Part shown: one piece after another, positions 1-9,048 of the stretch
How positions within the stretch are numbered: position 1 is the first letter of the stretch
Layout: each line of letters opens with the position of its first letter
Source of the DNA: Gammaproteobacteria bacterium UBA3067
GTDB taxonomy: Bacteria; Pseudomonadota; Gammaproteobacteria; Pseudomonadales; UBA3067
Length of the DNA: 64,000 nt
Assembly: GCA_002366835.1 (NCBI GenBank)
Contig: DFBZ01000161.1
Location: forward strand, 1-64,000
Direction: 5' to 3'
The notes under the pieces: generated by a model
Told to the model about the DNA's origin: nothing
Databases searched by the model: none
What the model saw: only the letters and a program-made list of their open reading frames with translations
Translations under genes and position numbers: made by a program

Positions 1-66
1 TATATTGAGATATTTCATATTGCCAATATCACCAATGTAAGCGCCCACACGATCTACTTGATTAAC

Positions 67-79
67 TTGTTAAAGAACG
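67..79 (-). promoter_or_regulatory. boxA antitermination site of an rRNA operon leader
   Basis: On the minus strand this reads CGTTCTTTAACAA, almost the E. coli rrn boxA (TGCTCTTTAACAA), which recruits NusB/NusE for rRNA antitermination. It lies just downstream of four stacked minus-strand promoters, so a 16S rRNA gene should begin just left of base 1. The 16S gene itself is not in the window. Confidence 0.85.
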
Positions 80-103
80 TTTCGGCTCAAAACCGAGGTG
101 CAA

Positions 104-131
104 ATTATACACCCTTAAATCACTTTGTCAA
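104..131 (-). promoter_or_regulatory. rRNA promoter 1 (closest to the 16S gene)
   Basis: The minus strand has a perfect -35 TTGACA (126-131), a 16-bp spacer and a perfect -10 TATAAT (104-109). The same 16-bp spacing occurs in E. coli rrn P1 promoters. It reads leftward toward boxA. Confidence 0.85.
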
Positions 132-200
132 CAAATTCTTTTTTAGTTTCAAGTGTTTGTTGACGCATTCCGAAGAATGCTTCCTTCCGAAGGGAGGCAA

Positions 201-228
201 ATTATACACCCCTGCATTTCCTTGTCAA
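201..228 (-). promoter_or_regulatory. rRNA promoter 2
   Basis: The minus strand has TTGACA (223-228), a 16-bp spacer and TATAAT (201-206). It lies in the second copy of a roughly 95-bp tandem duplication that also carries promoter 1. Confidence 0.85.
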
Positions 229-297
229 CAAATTCTTTTTAGTTTCAAGTATTTGCTGACGCATTCCGAGGAATGCTTTCCTTCCGAAGGGAGGCAA

Positions 298-325
298 ATT
301 ATACGCCCTCTGAACACCTTGTCAA
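298..325 (-). promoter_or_regulatory. rRNA promoter 3
   Basis: The minus strand has TTGACA (320-325), a 16-bp spacer and TATAAT (298-303). The sequence downstream of the -10 matches the repeat unit, while the sequence upstream has diverged. Confidence 0.8.
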
Positions 326-392
326 CACTATCTTTCAATCTGGAGACAATTACTTTCCGGCATTCAGACCCTCTCTCTCAAGAAGGGCGCGA

Positions 393-421
393 ATTATGCC
401 GCCTAACTGCCAAACGGTCAA
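393..421 (-). promoter_or_regulatory. possible rRNA promoter 4 (outermost)
   Basis: The minus strand has TTGACC (416-421), a 17-bp spacer and CATAAT (393-398). Both hexamers are one base from consensus. An A/T-rich stretch upstream (about 425-445) could act as an UP element. It starts just after the tyrS stop codon. Confidence 0.55.
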
Positions 422-468
422 GAACTGTTTCAGTTTTATTTCAAACGGCTTGATCGGGGCGATTAAGG

Positions 469-1668
469 CTAGCACACCTTTATACGTACGAAACGCTTTT
501 TGCCAACCTGATAAACGTCTTCACTACCACTTTTGGCAACATAGTCCTGGCCCAGGACGTCCACCCCATTAAGGCGCACAGCTCCTTGCTTAATCCTCTG
601 GCGCGCCTCCGAGGTGCTTTTCGCTAACCCAGCCTCCTTGAGCAGGCTTGGCAAGGGCAAACCACTTTTATCCTGCGCCTTAAGCGCCATCTCGGGCATC
701 TCAGCCGGAACATCACCAGCCTTAAACTTGTTACCCGCCCCTTTACGCGCCTGCTGCAGTGCATCCGCGCCATGGAAACGCTCAATTAGCTCGTCCGCCA
801 GCAACATCTTTACGTCTCGGGGATTCCCTCCATCGGCGAGACCTTGCTTTAATTCTTCAATATTAGCAAGGGTGCGAAAACTCAGTAATTCATAATAACG
901 CCACATCAGGTCATCCGAAATAGACATAAGCTTACCAAACATCTCAGCAGGCTCATCATTAATGCCTACGTAGTTACCCAGAGATTTCGACATCTTCTGC
1001 ACGCCGTCCAGACCCTCGAGAATCGGCATGGTAATAACAACCTGAGGGTGCATTCCCTCCTGTTTCTGTAGTTCTCGCCCCATCAATAAATTGAACTTCT
1101 GATCGGTGCCGCCTAATTCTACATCCGCTTTTAGAGCAACGGAGTCCCAGCCCTGCACAAGAGGATAAAGAAATTCATGGATTGCGATCGGCTTTCCACC
1201 CTGATAGCGCTTTGTAAAATCATCCCTTTCCAACATCCGCGCAACTGTTTGCCGTGAGGCCAGCTGCACCATCTCTGCAGCGCTCATTTCTCCCATCCAG
1301 TGACTATTAAAGACAACTTGGGTTTTTTCTCGATCAAGGATTTTAAAAACCTGCTCCTGATAACTTTTGGCGTTTTCCTCCACTTGCTCTTTGGTTAATG
1401 GAGGGCGTGTATTGGACTTACCGGTTGGATCGCCGATCATGCCAGTGAAATCACCAATCAAGAATAGGATTTCATGCCCAAGATCCTGAAACTGTTTTAG
1501 TTTATTTAATAGTACGGTATGACCGAGATGCAGATCTGGGGCTGTTGGATCAAACCCGGCCTTGACTCTCAGCGGCCGCCCGCTTTTGAGCAGCTCCAAT
1601 AGCTCATTTTCCAACAATAACTCTTCTACACCACGTTTTATGATTTCTAGCGACTCTGACAAATCCAC
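469..1668 (-). CDS. tyrS: tyrosyl-tRNA synthetase
   Basis: This cytoplasmic class I aminoacyl-tRNA synthetase charges tRNA-Tyr. The catalytic domain shows the HIGH-type motif HLGH after DPTAPDL, and KMSKS appears as VQKMSKSLG. A C-terminal S4-like RNA-binding domain follows (ARQRIKQGAVRLNG). I chose a GTG start at 1668, preceded by AAGG at good spacing, giving 399 residues, the usual length of this bacterial TyrS subtype. The frame stays open to a TTG at 1692, giving 407. The gene reads toward the rRNA promoters and is divergent from the M23 peptidase gene. Confidence 0.95.
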   Translation of the reverse strand: MDLSESLEIIKRGVEELLLENELLELLKSGRPLRVKAGFDPTAPDLHLGHTVLLNKLKQFQDLGHEILFLIGDFTGMIGDPTGKSNTRPPLTKEQVEENAKSYQEQVFKILDREKTQVVFNSHWMGEMSAAEMVQLASRQTVARMLERDDFTKRYQGGKPIAIHEFLYPLVQGWDSVALKADVELGGTDQKFNLLMGRELQKQEGMHPQVVITMPILEGLDGVQKMSKSLGNYVGINDEPAEMFGKLMSISDDLMWRYYELLSFRTLANIEELKQGLADGGNPRDVKMLLADELIERFHGADALQQARKGAGNKFKAGDVPAEMPEMALKAQDKSGLPLPSLLKEAGLAKSTSEARQRIKQGAVRLNGVDVLGQDYVAKSGSEDVYQVGKKRFVRIKVC

Positions 1669-1795
1669 CCTGCACACCCTTAAATAACTCAAAATTTAAA
1701 AGGGTCGTAGTATATCATTACTCTAGAATATTGATGAGACTCCCATTATTCTAAAACTGCCTTCAGATTTACTACTTTATCCGCAGTTTATTTCC

Positions 1796-1801
1796 TATAA
1801 T
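1796..1801 (+). promoter_or_regulatory. possible -10 box for the M23 peptidase gene
   Basis: A consensus TATAAT lies 41 bp before the peptidase start in the tyrS/peptidase divergent region. No convincing -35 is seen at 16-18 bp upstream. Confidence 0.35.
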
Positions 1802-1842
1802 TAAGGGCATTGCCTAGATAAACCCACTAAGTTCACGTAAGT

Positions 1843-3231
1843 ATGGAAAAAATGCGTCGACTCGTTGATCACTTCCCCAGGAAACACCTACATTTTCTTC
1901 TTTTGCTGAGCCTTGCTGGCGTGTCGCTACTCTTGCTTCTGCCTAGCCCCCCGGTTGAAGCAAAAAAACATCCTCGCCTTGAGCCGACTTTAGCCAGTGT
2001 CGAAAAGCAAAATACTCCTACCACTCCCAGCATAGCCGAAGAGGAGCTGCCGCCTCCCGCGCTCAAGAATCTCTCTCTTCTACAGCCCCCTGCCATGCTT
2101 GCCCCTGAGCCTGCGGAGGTTATTTGGCAAAACAAAGAGATCAACAAGGGTGACAGCCTTTCCACACTCTTTTCGAAAGCGGGGCTTGGCGCGACAGAAC
2201 TTTACGCCATTGTTAATGCCGACCCGAAAGGTAAACAGCTCACCAAAATTCATCCCGGCCAGAGCATTGCCTTTAACCTTAACGCTGAAGATGAGCTCCA
2301 GCAGCTTCGTTATATAAAAAGCCCCACAGAAACGCTACTGATCACCAAAAATAGTGCCGACAGCTCCTACCAATTTGAAGAAATAGTGCGCGAATACGAA
2401 ATCAAAACTAGACAGGCTCAGGTCAACATTGAACAGTCCTTGTTCCTTGATGCAAAAAATGCGGGAATGGACGACAACCTGATTATGGAGCTTGCCACGT
2501 TATTTGGCTGGGACATCGACTTCTCCCTCGATATCCGAGGCGGCGACAGCTTCTACATCGTTTACGAGGAGCTCTATCTGGATGGTGAAAAACAGAAAAA
2601 TGGTAATATTTTGGCCGCTAACTTTTTTAACCAGGGTAAGCGTTTTTCCGCCATTTACTACGAAAAAGCCAATAAGGAAGGCGCTTACTTCACTGAAAAT
2701 GGCGCAAGTGTAAGAAAGGAGTTTACGCGCTCTCCCGTTGACTTCGCCCGCGTTAGCTCGCACTTTAACCTGAAGCGTAAGCATCCCATCATGCACACTA
2801 TTCGCGCCCATAAGGGCGTAGACTACGCGGCATCTCGCGGAACCCCTATCAAAGCAACGGGTGACGGCAAGGTGATTCTTGCTGGCAGGAAAGGCGGTTA
2901 CGGTAAAACAGTTATTATTAAGCACGGACAAAGATATACCACGCTATATGCCCATTTGAACGCCTATGCCCGCGGCATCCGCTCTGGAAAAAGGGTTCGC
3001 CAAGGCCAGATTATCGGCTATGTAGGCAGCACCGGCATGGCGACAGGCCCACACTTGCACTATGAGTTTCGTGTAAACGGTTCTCACAGAAACCCTTTGA
3101 CCGTTAAATTACCTAGAGCAACTCCTCTTAAAGGCGAAGAAAAACAACGCTTTCTTGCCCAGACCAACAACCTGAGACAACAATTATTGGCATCTGCCTC
3201 TCAGCGCACTTTAGCCATGAATGAGCTCTAA
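1843..3231 (+). CDS. M23 family murein DD-endopeptidase (MepM/OapA-like)
   Basis: This is a predicted periplasmic zinc peptidase acting on peptidoglycan cross-links; its 462 residues suit the MepM/YebA group. Residues 14-36 form an N-terminal membrane anchor or signal. Residues 97-145 look like a LysM/OapA-type domain (NKGDSLSTLFSKAGL). The M23 domain has H323xxxD327 (HKGVDYA) and H404-x-H406 (HLHYEF), so the metal ligands are intact. The stop codon overlaps the anmK start by 11 bases, so the two are probably co-transcribed and translationally coupled, linking wall cleavage with recycling of wall fragments. Confidence 0.9.
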   Translation: MEKMRRLVDHFPRKHLHFLLLLSLAGVSLLLLLPSPPVEAKKHPRLEPTLASVEKQNTPTTPSIAEEELPPPALKNLSLLQPPAMLAPEPAEVIWQNKEINKGDSLSTLFSKAGLGATELYAIVNADPKGKQLTKIHPGQSIAFNLNAEDELQQLRYIKSPTETLLITKNSADSSYQFEEIVREYEIKTRQAQVNIEQSLFLDAKNAGMDDNLIMELATLFGWDIDFSLDIRGGDSFYIVYEELYLDGEKQKNGNILAANFFNQGKRFSAIYYEKANKEGAYFTENGASVRKEFTRSPVDFARVSSHFNLKRKHPIMHTIRAHKGVDYAASRGTPIKATGDGKVILAGRKGGYGKTVIIKHGQRYTTLYAHLNAYARGIRSGKRVRQGQIIGYVGSTGMATGPHLHYEFRVNGSHRNPLTVKLPRATPLKGEEKQRFLAQTNNLRQQLLASASQRTLAMNEL

Positions 3232-4339
3232 ACAGCTTTATATCGGGCTCATGTCGGGCACCAGCGTTGACGCTATAGACGTTGCTCTGGTTTCTTTTTA
3301 TCAAGAAGAAGCCAAGGTCGAAGGGTTTTACGAACACCCTATTCCCGCAAACATTCAGCACGAGATTTCTGAGCTCTGCCTACCGGGGCCCAACGAAATT
3401 GATCGGGCGGGAGAATTAGACCAAACGCTTGGTGAACTATTTGCCCAGGCCGCTTTATCATTGCTTGAGCAGCAAGGCTTAACAAGTGAGGCTATTCATG
3501 CGATTGGCAGCCACGGCCAAACTATTCGCCACCGCCCAAAGGCTAAACACCCTTTCACTCTTCAAATCGGCAACCCCAGTGTGATTGCATACAGAACGGG
3601 CATCACCACCGTGGCTGATTTTCGTGCAAAAGATATGGCGGCTGGGGGACAGGGAGCACCTCTTGTTCCCGCCTTTCACCACGATCAGTTTTATAAACAG
3701 GGCCACCCTCGAGTCATTTTAAACATCGGTGGCATTGCCAATATCAGCCTGTTAAACGACCCCCCCCCGCAGCGCCTGCTCGGTTTTGATACGGGCCCTG
3801 GCAATACGCTTATGGATTACTGGGCGCAGAAGCACTTAAACCAGCCCTATGATCACGATGGTGGCTGGGCACGAAGCGGACAGGTCAACGCCGAGCTGCT
3901 AGAAGCCCTATTCATGCATAAATATTTTTCCCAAGACGCCCCCAAAAGCACGGGCCGGGAAGAGTTCAGCCCCCACTGGCTCGAGCCAATCTTGTCCTGC
4001 CATAAGAATCTACCCGCAAAAGATATCCAGCGCACATTATGCGAATTGACAGCACGCAGCATCAGCGCGGCAATCCAGCAGTATGCAGAAGCGAGTAGCG
4101 AAATATTATTATGCGGAGGAGGAAGCAAAAACAGTTTGTTGCTCGAGCGTATCTCCGCTTTGTTAAAGGGGTATACGCTGGGAACAACGAATGCAGTAGG
4201 AATAAACGCCGACGCCGTAGAAGCGGCAGCGTTTGCTTGGCTGGCATACAGAACCATGCATTCACTAACGGGCAGTCGGAGCAGTGTGACTGGCGCTAAG
4301 CGGGATCTTATATTGGGAGGGATTTATCCTGCTGGGTAG
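3221..4339 (+). CDS. anmK: anhydro-N-acetylmuramic acid kinase
   Basis: AnmK opens the 1,6-anhydro ring of anhydro-MurNAc and phosphorylates it with ATP to give MurNAc-6-P in cell-wall recycling. The 372 residues match the family. Visible signatures are GLMSGTSVDAIDVAL at the N-terminus, IGSHGQTIRH, NIGGIANISLL, GFDTGPGN and a C-terminal ATP-binding LLCGGGSKN. It follows the M23 peptidase gene with an 11-base overlap and is convergent with erpA. Confidence 0.95.
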   Translation: MSSKQLYIGLMSGTSVDAIDVALVSFYQEEAKVEGFYEHPIPANIQHEISELCLPGPNEIDRAGELDQTLGELFAQAALSLLEQQGLTSEAIHAIGSHGQTIRHRPKAKHPFTLQIGNPSVIAYRTGITTVADFRAKDMAAGGQGAPLVPAFHHDQFYKQGHPRVILNIGGIANISLLNDPPPQRLLGFDTGPGNTLMDYWAQKHLNQPYDHDGGWARSGQVNAELLEALFMHKYFSQDAPKSTGREEFSPHWLEPILSCHKNLPAKDIQRTLCELTARSISAAIQQYAEASSEILLCGGGSKNSLLLERISALLKGYTLGTTNAVGINADAVEAAAFAWLAYRTMHSLTGSRSSVTGAKRDLILGGIYPAG

Positions 4340-4385
4340 GGGGCACAAGCTCAGAGTATTACCGAGCGAAACCTGTAACAGCTAC

Positions 4386-4724
4386 TCAAACTGAAAACGA
4401 AGACCCACAACCACAGGTAGAAGTAGCACCAGGGTTTTCCACCACAAACCGGGAACCTTGCAGGCCCTCTGTATAGTCAACGGTGGCTCCCATCAAGTAT
4501 TGGATGCTGAGTGCGTCCACCAACATTCTCACTCCGTCACGCTCGACAACGGTGTCATCTTCATTAGCAGCTTCATCAAATTTGAAGCCATAGGAGAAAC
4601 CGGCGCAACCGCCTCCGGTAATGTAAACGCGTAAATTAAGATCCTGATTCTGCTCTTCCTGAAGCAGGGTTTTTACCTTATTTACTGCTGATTCGCTCAT
4701 ATGAACCGGCTCTGCACTACTCAT
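4386..4724 (-). CDS. erpA: iron-sulfur cluster insertion protein ErpA (A-type carrier)
   Basis: ErpA is an A-type carrier that passes Fe-S clusters to target enzymes, including those of isoprenoid synthesis in E. coli. The protein has 112 residues and the three conserved cysteines, C40 in GGGCAGFSY plus C104 and C106 in TCGCGSSF. The ATG at 4724 is the first in-frame start. ErpA is favoured over IscA or SufA because of its length, the TVDY segment and the neighbourhood (anmK, argC, tyrS). It may serve the IspG/IspH enzymes acting downstream of the dxs product, but that is inference. Confidence 0.9.
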   Translation of the reverse strand: MSSAEPVHMSESAVNKVKTLLQEEQNQDLNLRVYITGGGCAGFSYGFKFDEAANEDDTVVERDGVRMLVDALSIQYLMGATVDYTEGLQGSRFVVENPGATSTCGCGSSFSV

Positions 4725-4870
4725 TTCCTGACCACCCCATATTCATATCGAAATTTATCGCCCGTAGGCATAGAACGCGGGAGTATGCGCTATCGGGGAT
4801 TCGCAAACAATAGTCCCGCGCGACCCCTGCGATACACCTTCAAAACATAGTATATGGGGATTAAGCACTT

Positions 4871-4899
4871 AAGACCAAGTAATTTACTTGGTCTTTTTT
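4871..4899. terminator. hairpin terminator beside the bactofilin gene
   Basis: Arms AAGACCAAGT (4871-4880) and ACTTGGTCTT (4886-4895) form a 10-bp stem with a 5-nt loop, followed on the plus strand by six T (4894-4899). It sits directly after the stop of the minus-strand bactofilin gene. The T-run faces the plus direction, so its strength for the bactofilin transcript is uncertain. Confidence 0.6.
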
Positions 4900-4900
4900 A

Positions 4901-5326
4901 TTATGGCGCTAAAGCCTCTCCGTTATCTGGCATATCTCGCTCGCCTCTGCTCTGCTGTGCCAAGGCCGCATCCTCTTTATGCAATAAGCTGCCATTTACC
5001 TGAGCGCCGCGCAGCATTTCAATAGAGCTGTAATAAACGTTGCCTGTAATACAGGCATTTGGGGAAAGCTCTAGGTGTTCTGCCGCGTAAACATCTCCTT
5101 CGACATGACCATTAATTTCCACATACGGCGCATGAATCTCGCCTTTTACCGCACCGTGCTCACTGATTCGCAGCAAACCCTTGGCACCAGTGTCAGCCTC
5201 AATATTACCTCGCACCTTGCCATCAACCTGAATGCCACCGCTAAAATGAATATCACCTGCAACCTCGACATTGGCCGAAATCAGCGTGTCAATATTGTTA
5301 ACTTTGCTCTTACCTTTTCCCAACAT
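4901..5326 (-). CDS. bactofilin (polymer-forming cytoskeletal protein)
   Basis: Bactofilins self-assemble into filaments without nucleotide and scaffold wall enzymes and shape-related machinery. This 141-residue protein has the typical right-handed beta-helix pattern, with repeated strand/turn units from residue 13 to about 115 (VEVAGDIHFSGGIQVDG, GHVEGDVYAAEHLELSP, ACITGNVYYSSIEMLRGA). The ends are short and disordered. It lies 29 bp downstream of a DUF6776-like membrane protein gene on the same strand, so the two likely form an operon, perhaps with argC. Confidence 0.9.
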   Translation of the reverse strand: MLGKGKSKVNNIDTLISANVEVAGDIHFSGGIQVDGKVRGNIEADTGAKGLLRISEHGAVKGEIHAPYVEINGHVEGDVYAAEHLELSPNACITGNVYYSSIEMLRGAQVNGSLLHKEDAALAQQSRGERDMPDNGEALAP

Positions 5327-5355
5327 ACCCTTTTCCTTGCTAGCTTGTCATAGGC

Positions 5356-6075
5356 TTACGAAGAACCCCAAGGAAAGTCTCGGGAGACCTTAACCGCATG
5401 TCTCCCCTTGGATTTCGCCGTCACCCTGATCAATCCTGGCTCAAATTCCAGGGGAAGAGAGACTTCCCCGCTAAACTTTTGAAAATAACGAAAACGAAAA
5501 CGACCTTGTTTTTTGTCTTCATCCTTTACTCTTAAATAAAGCGCCAAATTTGCTTTTTCGCCATTTTTTTCGCCAATTAGCTGTAGATGCACCTTTCCTT
5601 CGATATAACGACGATGATCGGCAATTTGGGCAAGGATGAGCTTGTAGCGGAAACGTTTGTCACCGACCTGTTCCAAGTTGAAACGCTCAACCTGCAAACC
5701 ACGCTTATTCTTATCGGGGCTCATTACGCCGCGATAAAAGCTAAGCAGCTCCTCCAGCTCGAGCATTTCTTCACGCAGGTTCTTATTTGCCAAACGCACT
5801 TCTTCGGCTGCGATGCGGGTTACTTCACTGCCGTGTTTCGCCACCGACAGCCTTAAATTAGTCTGCTCAAGCTCTTTATTTCGAACCGCCTTCTCCTCTA
5901 TTAAGGCCCTGTTTTCAGTCGTCAGCCTTTCAAACTCATAAAAGCCATAACGATAACCCAGAAAAAACGCCAGACCGATGGCAACCAAAATAAGGAGGAC
6001 ACTCAGGCCAAGTAAAATTTTGCGGCGATGTGGGTCAGCCTGTTTAATAACTACAGAGGAGGATTTACTTGGCAT
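5356..6075 (-). CDS. DUF6776-like single-pass membrane protein
   Basis: The function is unknown. The 239 residues show a basic N-terminus, one membrane segment at about 20-43 (ILLGLSVLLILVAIGLAFFL) and a long predicted coiled coil at about 50-115. A beta-rich C-terminal domain ends in VSRDFPWGSS. The layout suits an inner-membrane protein with a periplasmic coiled coil. It sits between argC (18 bp upstream) and the bactofilin gene (29 bp downstream), so it may anchor the bactofilin filament; this is inference from position only. Confidence 0.7.
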   Translation of the reverse strand: MPSKSSSVVIKQADPHRRKILLGLSVLLILVAIGLAFFLGYRYGFYEFERLTTENRALIEEKAVRNKELEQTNLRLSVAKHGSEVTRIAAEEVRLANKNLREEMLELEELLSFYRGVMSPDKNKRGLQVERFNLEQVGDKRFRYKLILAQIADHRRYIEGKVHLQLIGEKNGEKANLALYLRVKDEDKKQGRFRFRYFQKFSGEVSLPLEFEPGLIRVTAKSKGRHAVKVSRDFPWGSS

Positions 6076-6093
6076 GAAGCGATTAACATTTCC

Positions 6094-7137
6094 CTAAGGT
6101 AATAATGGTGGGCGATCCAGCCCTGCCGTTTCTGCAAAACCCAGCATCAGGTTCATATTCTGCACCGCCTGGCCTGCTGCACCTTTGCACAGGTTATCAA
6201 TAACAGACAAGACCACAATCTGTCTGCCTTGCTGTGGACGACAGACGGCAATTCGGCAAGTGTTGGCACCCTTCACGCTACGCGTTTCTGGGTACACACC
6301 CAATGGCAATACATCTACGAAAGGTTCGTCTTCATAAGCATTCGTAAATAGTGCTTGAAGCTCCCGCTCTGTTTGGTCAAGGTCGGCAAGTAGCTCTCCA
6401 TACAAAGTAGCATGAATTCCACGAATCATCGGGGTTAAGTGGGGCACAAAGGTTAAAGCCACCTGGTTTTGTGTTGCACTCTGCAGGCCTTGTTGGATTT
6501 CAGGCAGATGTCGGTGGCCACTCACGCCGTAAGCCTTGAAGTTTTCGGACGCCTCACTTAACAGCGACCCCACTGCTGCGCTGCGCCCAGCACCACTTAC
6601 CCCTGACTTGGCATCGGCGATAAGGCGCTGCGGATCAATCAGGCCATTGCGCAGAAGGGGCAAGAAACCCAATTGCACGGCAGTGGGGTAACAACCGGGG
6701 CAAGCCACCAGGCGAGCTTGCGTGATTGCCTCCCGGTTCACTTCTGGCAAACCGTATACAGCCTCTGCCAACAACTCAGGACAAGCGTGCTCCATACCGT
6801 ACCACTGCTGCCACTGCGACGGGTCTTTTAGTCGAAAGTCGGCGGCCAGATCTATCACTTTCACCCCCGCTTCCAGCAAGGCTGGGGCAGATTTCATTGC
6901 CACACCATTCGGTGTTGCAAAAAATACCACGTCACACTGACGGAGAGACTCAATACTTGGCTCGGTAAACGGAATATCCACAAAACCGCGTAAATTAGGG
7001 TAGAGAGTAGAAACCTGCTGCCCCATTTCTGAACGCGAGGTAACGCACTGAAGTGTTACCTCAGGATGACCTGCCAACAAACGTAATAACTCTACTCCGG
7101 TATAACCGGTTCCCCCCACTACACCTACTTTTACCAC
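6094..7137 (-). CDS. argC: N-acetyl-gamma-glutamyl-phosphate reductase
   Basis: ArgC catalyses the NADPH-dependent third step of arginine synthesis, making N-acetylglutamate semialdehyde. The Rossmann motif VGVVGGTGYTGVELLRLL opens the protein, the active-site cysteine is in ACPGCYPTAVQ, and SGVSGAGR and SGHRHLPEI follow. I prefer the GTG at 7137 (347 residues), with GAGG six bases upstream; a TTG two codons earlier is possible. It is divergent from the ClC transporter gene and heads the DUF6776/bactofilin string. Confidence 0.95.
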   Translation of the reverse strand: MVKVGVVGGTGYTGVELLRLLAGHPEVTLQCVTSRSEMGQQVSTLYPNLRGFVDIPFTEPSIESLRQCDVVFFATPNGVAMKSAPALLEAGVKVIDLAADFRLKDPSQWQQWYGMEHACPELLAEAVYGLPEVNREAITQARLVACPGCYPTAVQLGFLPLLRNGLIDPQRLIADAKSGVSGAGRSAAVGSLLSEASENFKAYGVSGHRHLPEIQQGLQSATQNQVALTFVPHLTPMIRGIHATLYGELLADLDQTERELQALFTNAYEDEPFVDVLPLGVYPETRSVKGANTCRIAVCRPQQGRQIVVLSVIDNLCKGAAGQAVQNMNLMLGFAETAGLDRPPLLP

Positions 7138-7249
7138 AACCAACCTCTATACTGATTAAACTTAAAATAAGGCTTTCGTAAAGCCACCTGCTTCTGTAAG
7201 AATAATCGCCCTACAGCTAAATTCGCAATGTAAAGACAAGGAATTTTTC

Positions 7250-9007
7250 TTGCGCGAGCATTTTTCCCTCACTTTTTTAAGAAATCAACTCGCGTCACGC
7301 CGAGCACTGACGCAATTATCTGCGCTAGGTTTTGCCAGCGGCATTCTTACCGGGCTGGTGATCATGCTATTCCGCATGGCATTTGAAGGCCCCCAGGTGC
7401 TATTTTTACCCGGCGCCAATACTGAAAATTATGAGCAGCTGCCCCATTTTTTACATTTTCTATTGCCCTTTGGTGGTGCAATACTGATTGGCCTGTTTTT
7501 TTATTTTCTCAGCAGAGCAGAACGCAGGGTTGGCGTTGCCCACGTGATTGAGCGGCTCGATAGTCACCAAGGGGAGCTGCCGTTTAAAAGCCTTTTAGTG
7601 CAATTTCTTGCGGGTGCGCTTTCCATTATAAGTGGGCATTCAGCAGGCAGAGAAGGGGCCGCGGTACACCTGGGGGCAGCGGTAAGCTCCCAACTGGGAC
7701 AAAAGCTCGCTTTACCCAACAACGCCATAAGATCCCTGATAGGCTGTGGCACAGCGGCAGCGATCTCTGCATCCTTTAATACCCCCATTGCGGGCATTAT
7801 TTTCGCCATGGAGGTGATACTAAAAGAGTACACCTTAAATTCTGTCACCCCTATTATTCTTGCCTCCGTAGCAGGAGTAATTGTGACGCAATTTTTTTAC
7901 GGTGCTGATCCGGCTTTTGTTGTTCCCAGCTTTACCATCGGCTCCCTGGAAGAAGTTCCTTTCCTTATCCTAACGGGCATCATCATGGGCTTGCTGGCCA
8001 GCCTGCTTATATACATTAGCAAGATAAGTGCGGAACGCAGTCAACCCATACCCCTATTGCTTCGTTTTTCCCTAGCGGGGTTGCTCACAGGTGTGGCAGC
8101 TGTGCTTGTTCCACAGATCATGGGCATTGGTTACGACACGGTCAACGATGCTTTCCAAGGTAACCTGGCCTTACAAACACTGTGTGTCGTTGCAGGTGTA
8201 AAATTATTGGTGACGGGCCTGTGCGTAGGCCTCGGTTTACCCAGCGGCTTTATCGGCCCAAGCCTGGTCATTGGCGCTTTGGCTGGTGGTGCTATAGGTT
8301 TCGTGGGTGATTACCTGGCACCGAACTCTGATATTAATGTCGGCCTTTACGCCATGCTTGGCATGGGGGCCATGATGGGCGCAACGCTACAGGCCCCTCT
8401 CGCGGCTTTAACGGCATTGATGGAATTAACCGCCAACACCCACATCACCATGCCGGGCATGCTGGTGATTATTATTTCCAACCTGGTGGTTCGAGAAGGG
8501 TTCAAGCTCAAACCCATATTCAGAACCCTTCTAACCACCCAAGGTGTAGAGCTGAAAAGCCACCCTCTAAACCAGTATCTTGACCGCTCCTCCGTTTCCT
8601 CCGTGATGGATTCGGACATCCCCCACTCTGCTTCGGTGGTGTCCATCGAAGAAGCCAAAATACTGATTGCATCTCAACACCACTGGAGCCTGATTTGGCT
8701 GGATGATAAACCAAAGGTTTTGCTTTCCAATTCAGACCTTGCAGTATTTGTAGAAAAGCTGCCTGAAAGTAAGGGTGAAATAAATATCCAGTTGCTGGAT
8801 ATTCCCGCACAACGGCTCGACCTTGGGGAAGTAAATCTTCGCGCCACCCTGCGGCACGCGTTAGAGGTGATGAACTCCAAACAAGTTGAAGCCCTTTATA
8901 TCCATCCCTCGAATTTAGAGAACAGCGTCATTGTCGAAGGCATTATCACCCGTAGTGCCATAGAAGAAGTATACCGATACAATAGGCAACAAGTACCTTT
9001 AGACTAA
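7250..9007 (+). CDS. ClC family chloride channel/transporter with C-terminal CBS pair
   Basis: This inner-membrane ClC protein (585 residues) moves chloride, probably in exchange for protons. About ten to twelve membrane helices span residues 20-420. The pore signatures GHSAGREGAAVHLG, containing the gating glutamate, and GLPSGFIGP are visible. The family usually has GREGP where this protein has GREGA. Residues about 440-580 resemble a CBS-domain pair. The start is TTG at 7250 with AAGGA nine bases upstream; no in-frame ATG fits the N-terminal helix. It is followed 41 bp later by hemJ. Confidence 0.9.
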   Translation: MREHFSLTFLRNQLASRRALTQLSALGFASGILTGLVIMLFRMAFEGPQVLFLPGANTENYEQLPHFLHFLLPFGGAILIGLFFYFLSRAERRVGVAHVIERLDSHQGELPFKSLLVQFLAGALSIISGHSAGREGAAVHLGAAVSSQLGQKLALPNNAIRSLIGCGTAAAISASFNTPIAGIIFAMEVILKEYTLNSVTPIILASVAGVIVTQFFYGADPAFVVPSFTIGSLEEVPFLILTGIIMGLLASLLIYISKISAERSQPIPLLLRFSLAGLLTGVAAVLVPQIMGIGYDTVNDAFQGNLALQTLCVVAGVKLLVTGLCVGLGLPSGFIGPSLVIGALAGGAIGFVGDYLAPNSDINVGLYAMLGMGAMMGATLQAPLAALTALMELTANTHITMPGMLVIIISNLVVREGFKLKPIFRTLLTTQGVELKSHPLNQYLDRSSVSSVMDSDIPHSASVVSIEEAKILIASQHHWSLIWLDDKPKVLLSNSDLAVFVEKLPESKGEINIQLLDIPAQRLDLGEVNLRATLRHALEVMNSKQVEALYIHPSNLENSVIVEGIITRSAIEEVYRYNRQQVPLD

Positions 9008-9048
9008 TCCAACCCGCGATTCACCTTATCATTAACGAGAAAATCACT

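Larger units (their letters stand above)
95..304. repeat. tandem duplication carrying rRNA promoters
   Basis: Units of about 95-100 bp repeat here. The shared parts are GGCAAATTATACACCC, TTGTCAACAAATTCTTTTT, AGTTTCAAGT, GACGCATTCCGA and CTTCCGAAGGGAGG. Each unit contains one complete -35/-10 pair plus a small palindrome (GCATTCCGAGGAATGC type). Duplication of the unit seems to have built the promoter stack. Confidence 0.8.

Noticed and set aside
95..304. Regular repeats that might suggest a CRISPR array
   Set aside because: Only two to three units, each with a full promoter and no unique spacers of constant size; the rRNA promoter explanation fits better.
58..453. Plus-strand frames of about 100-130 codons in the first 600 bases
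   Set aside because: They lie over the tandem rRNA promoters and owe their length to the repeats; the translated repeats have no protein-like pattern.
7623..7700. ClC pore variant GREGA (instead of GREGP) as a new transporter class
   Set aside because: A single proline-to-alanine change with the gating glutamate kept is not enough to claim altered function.
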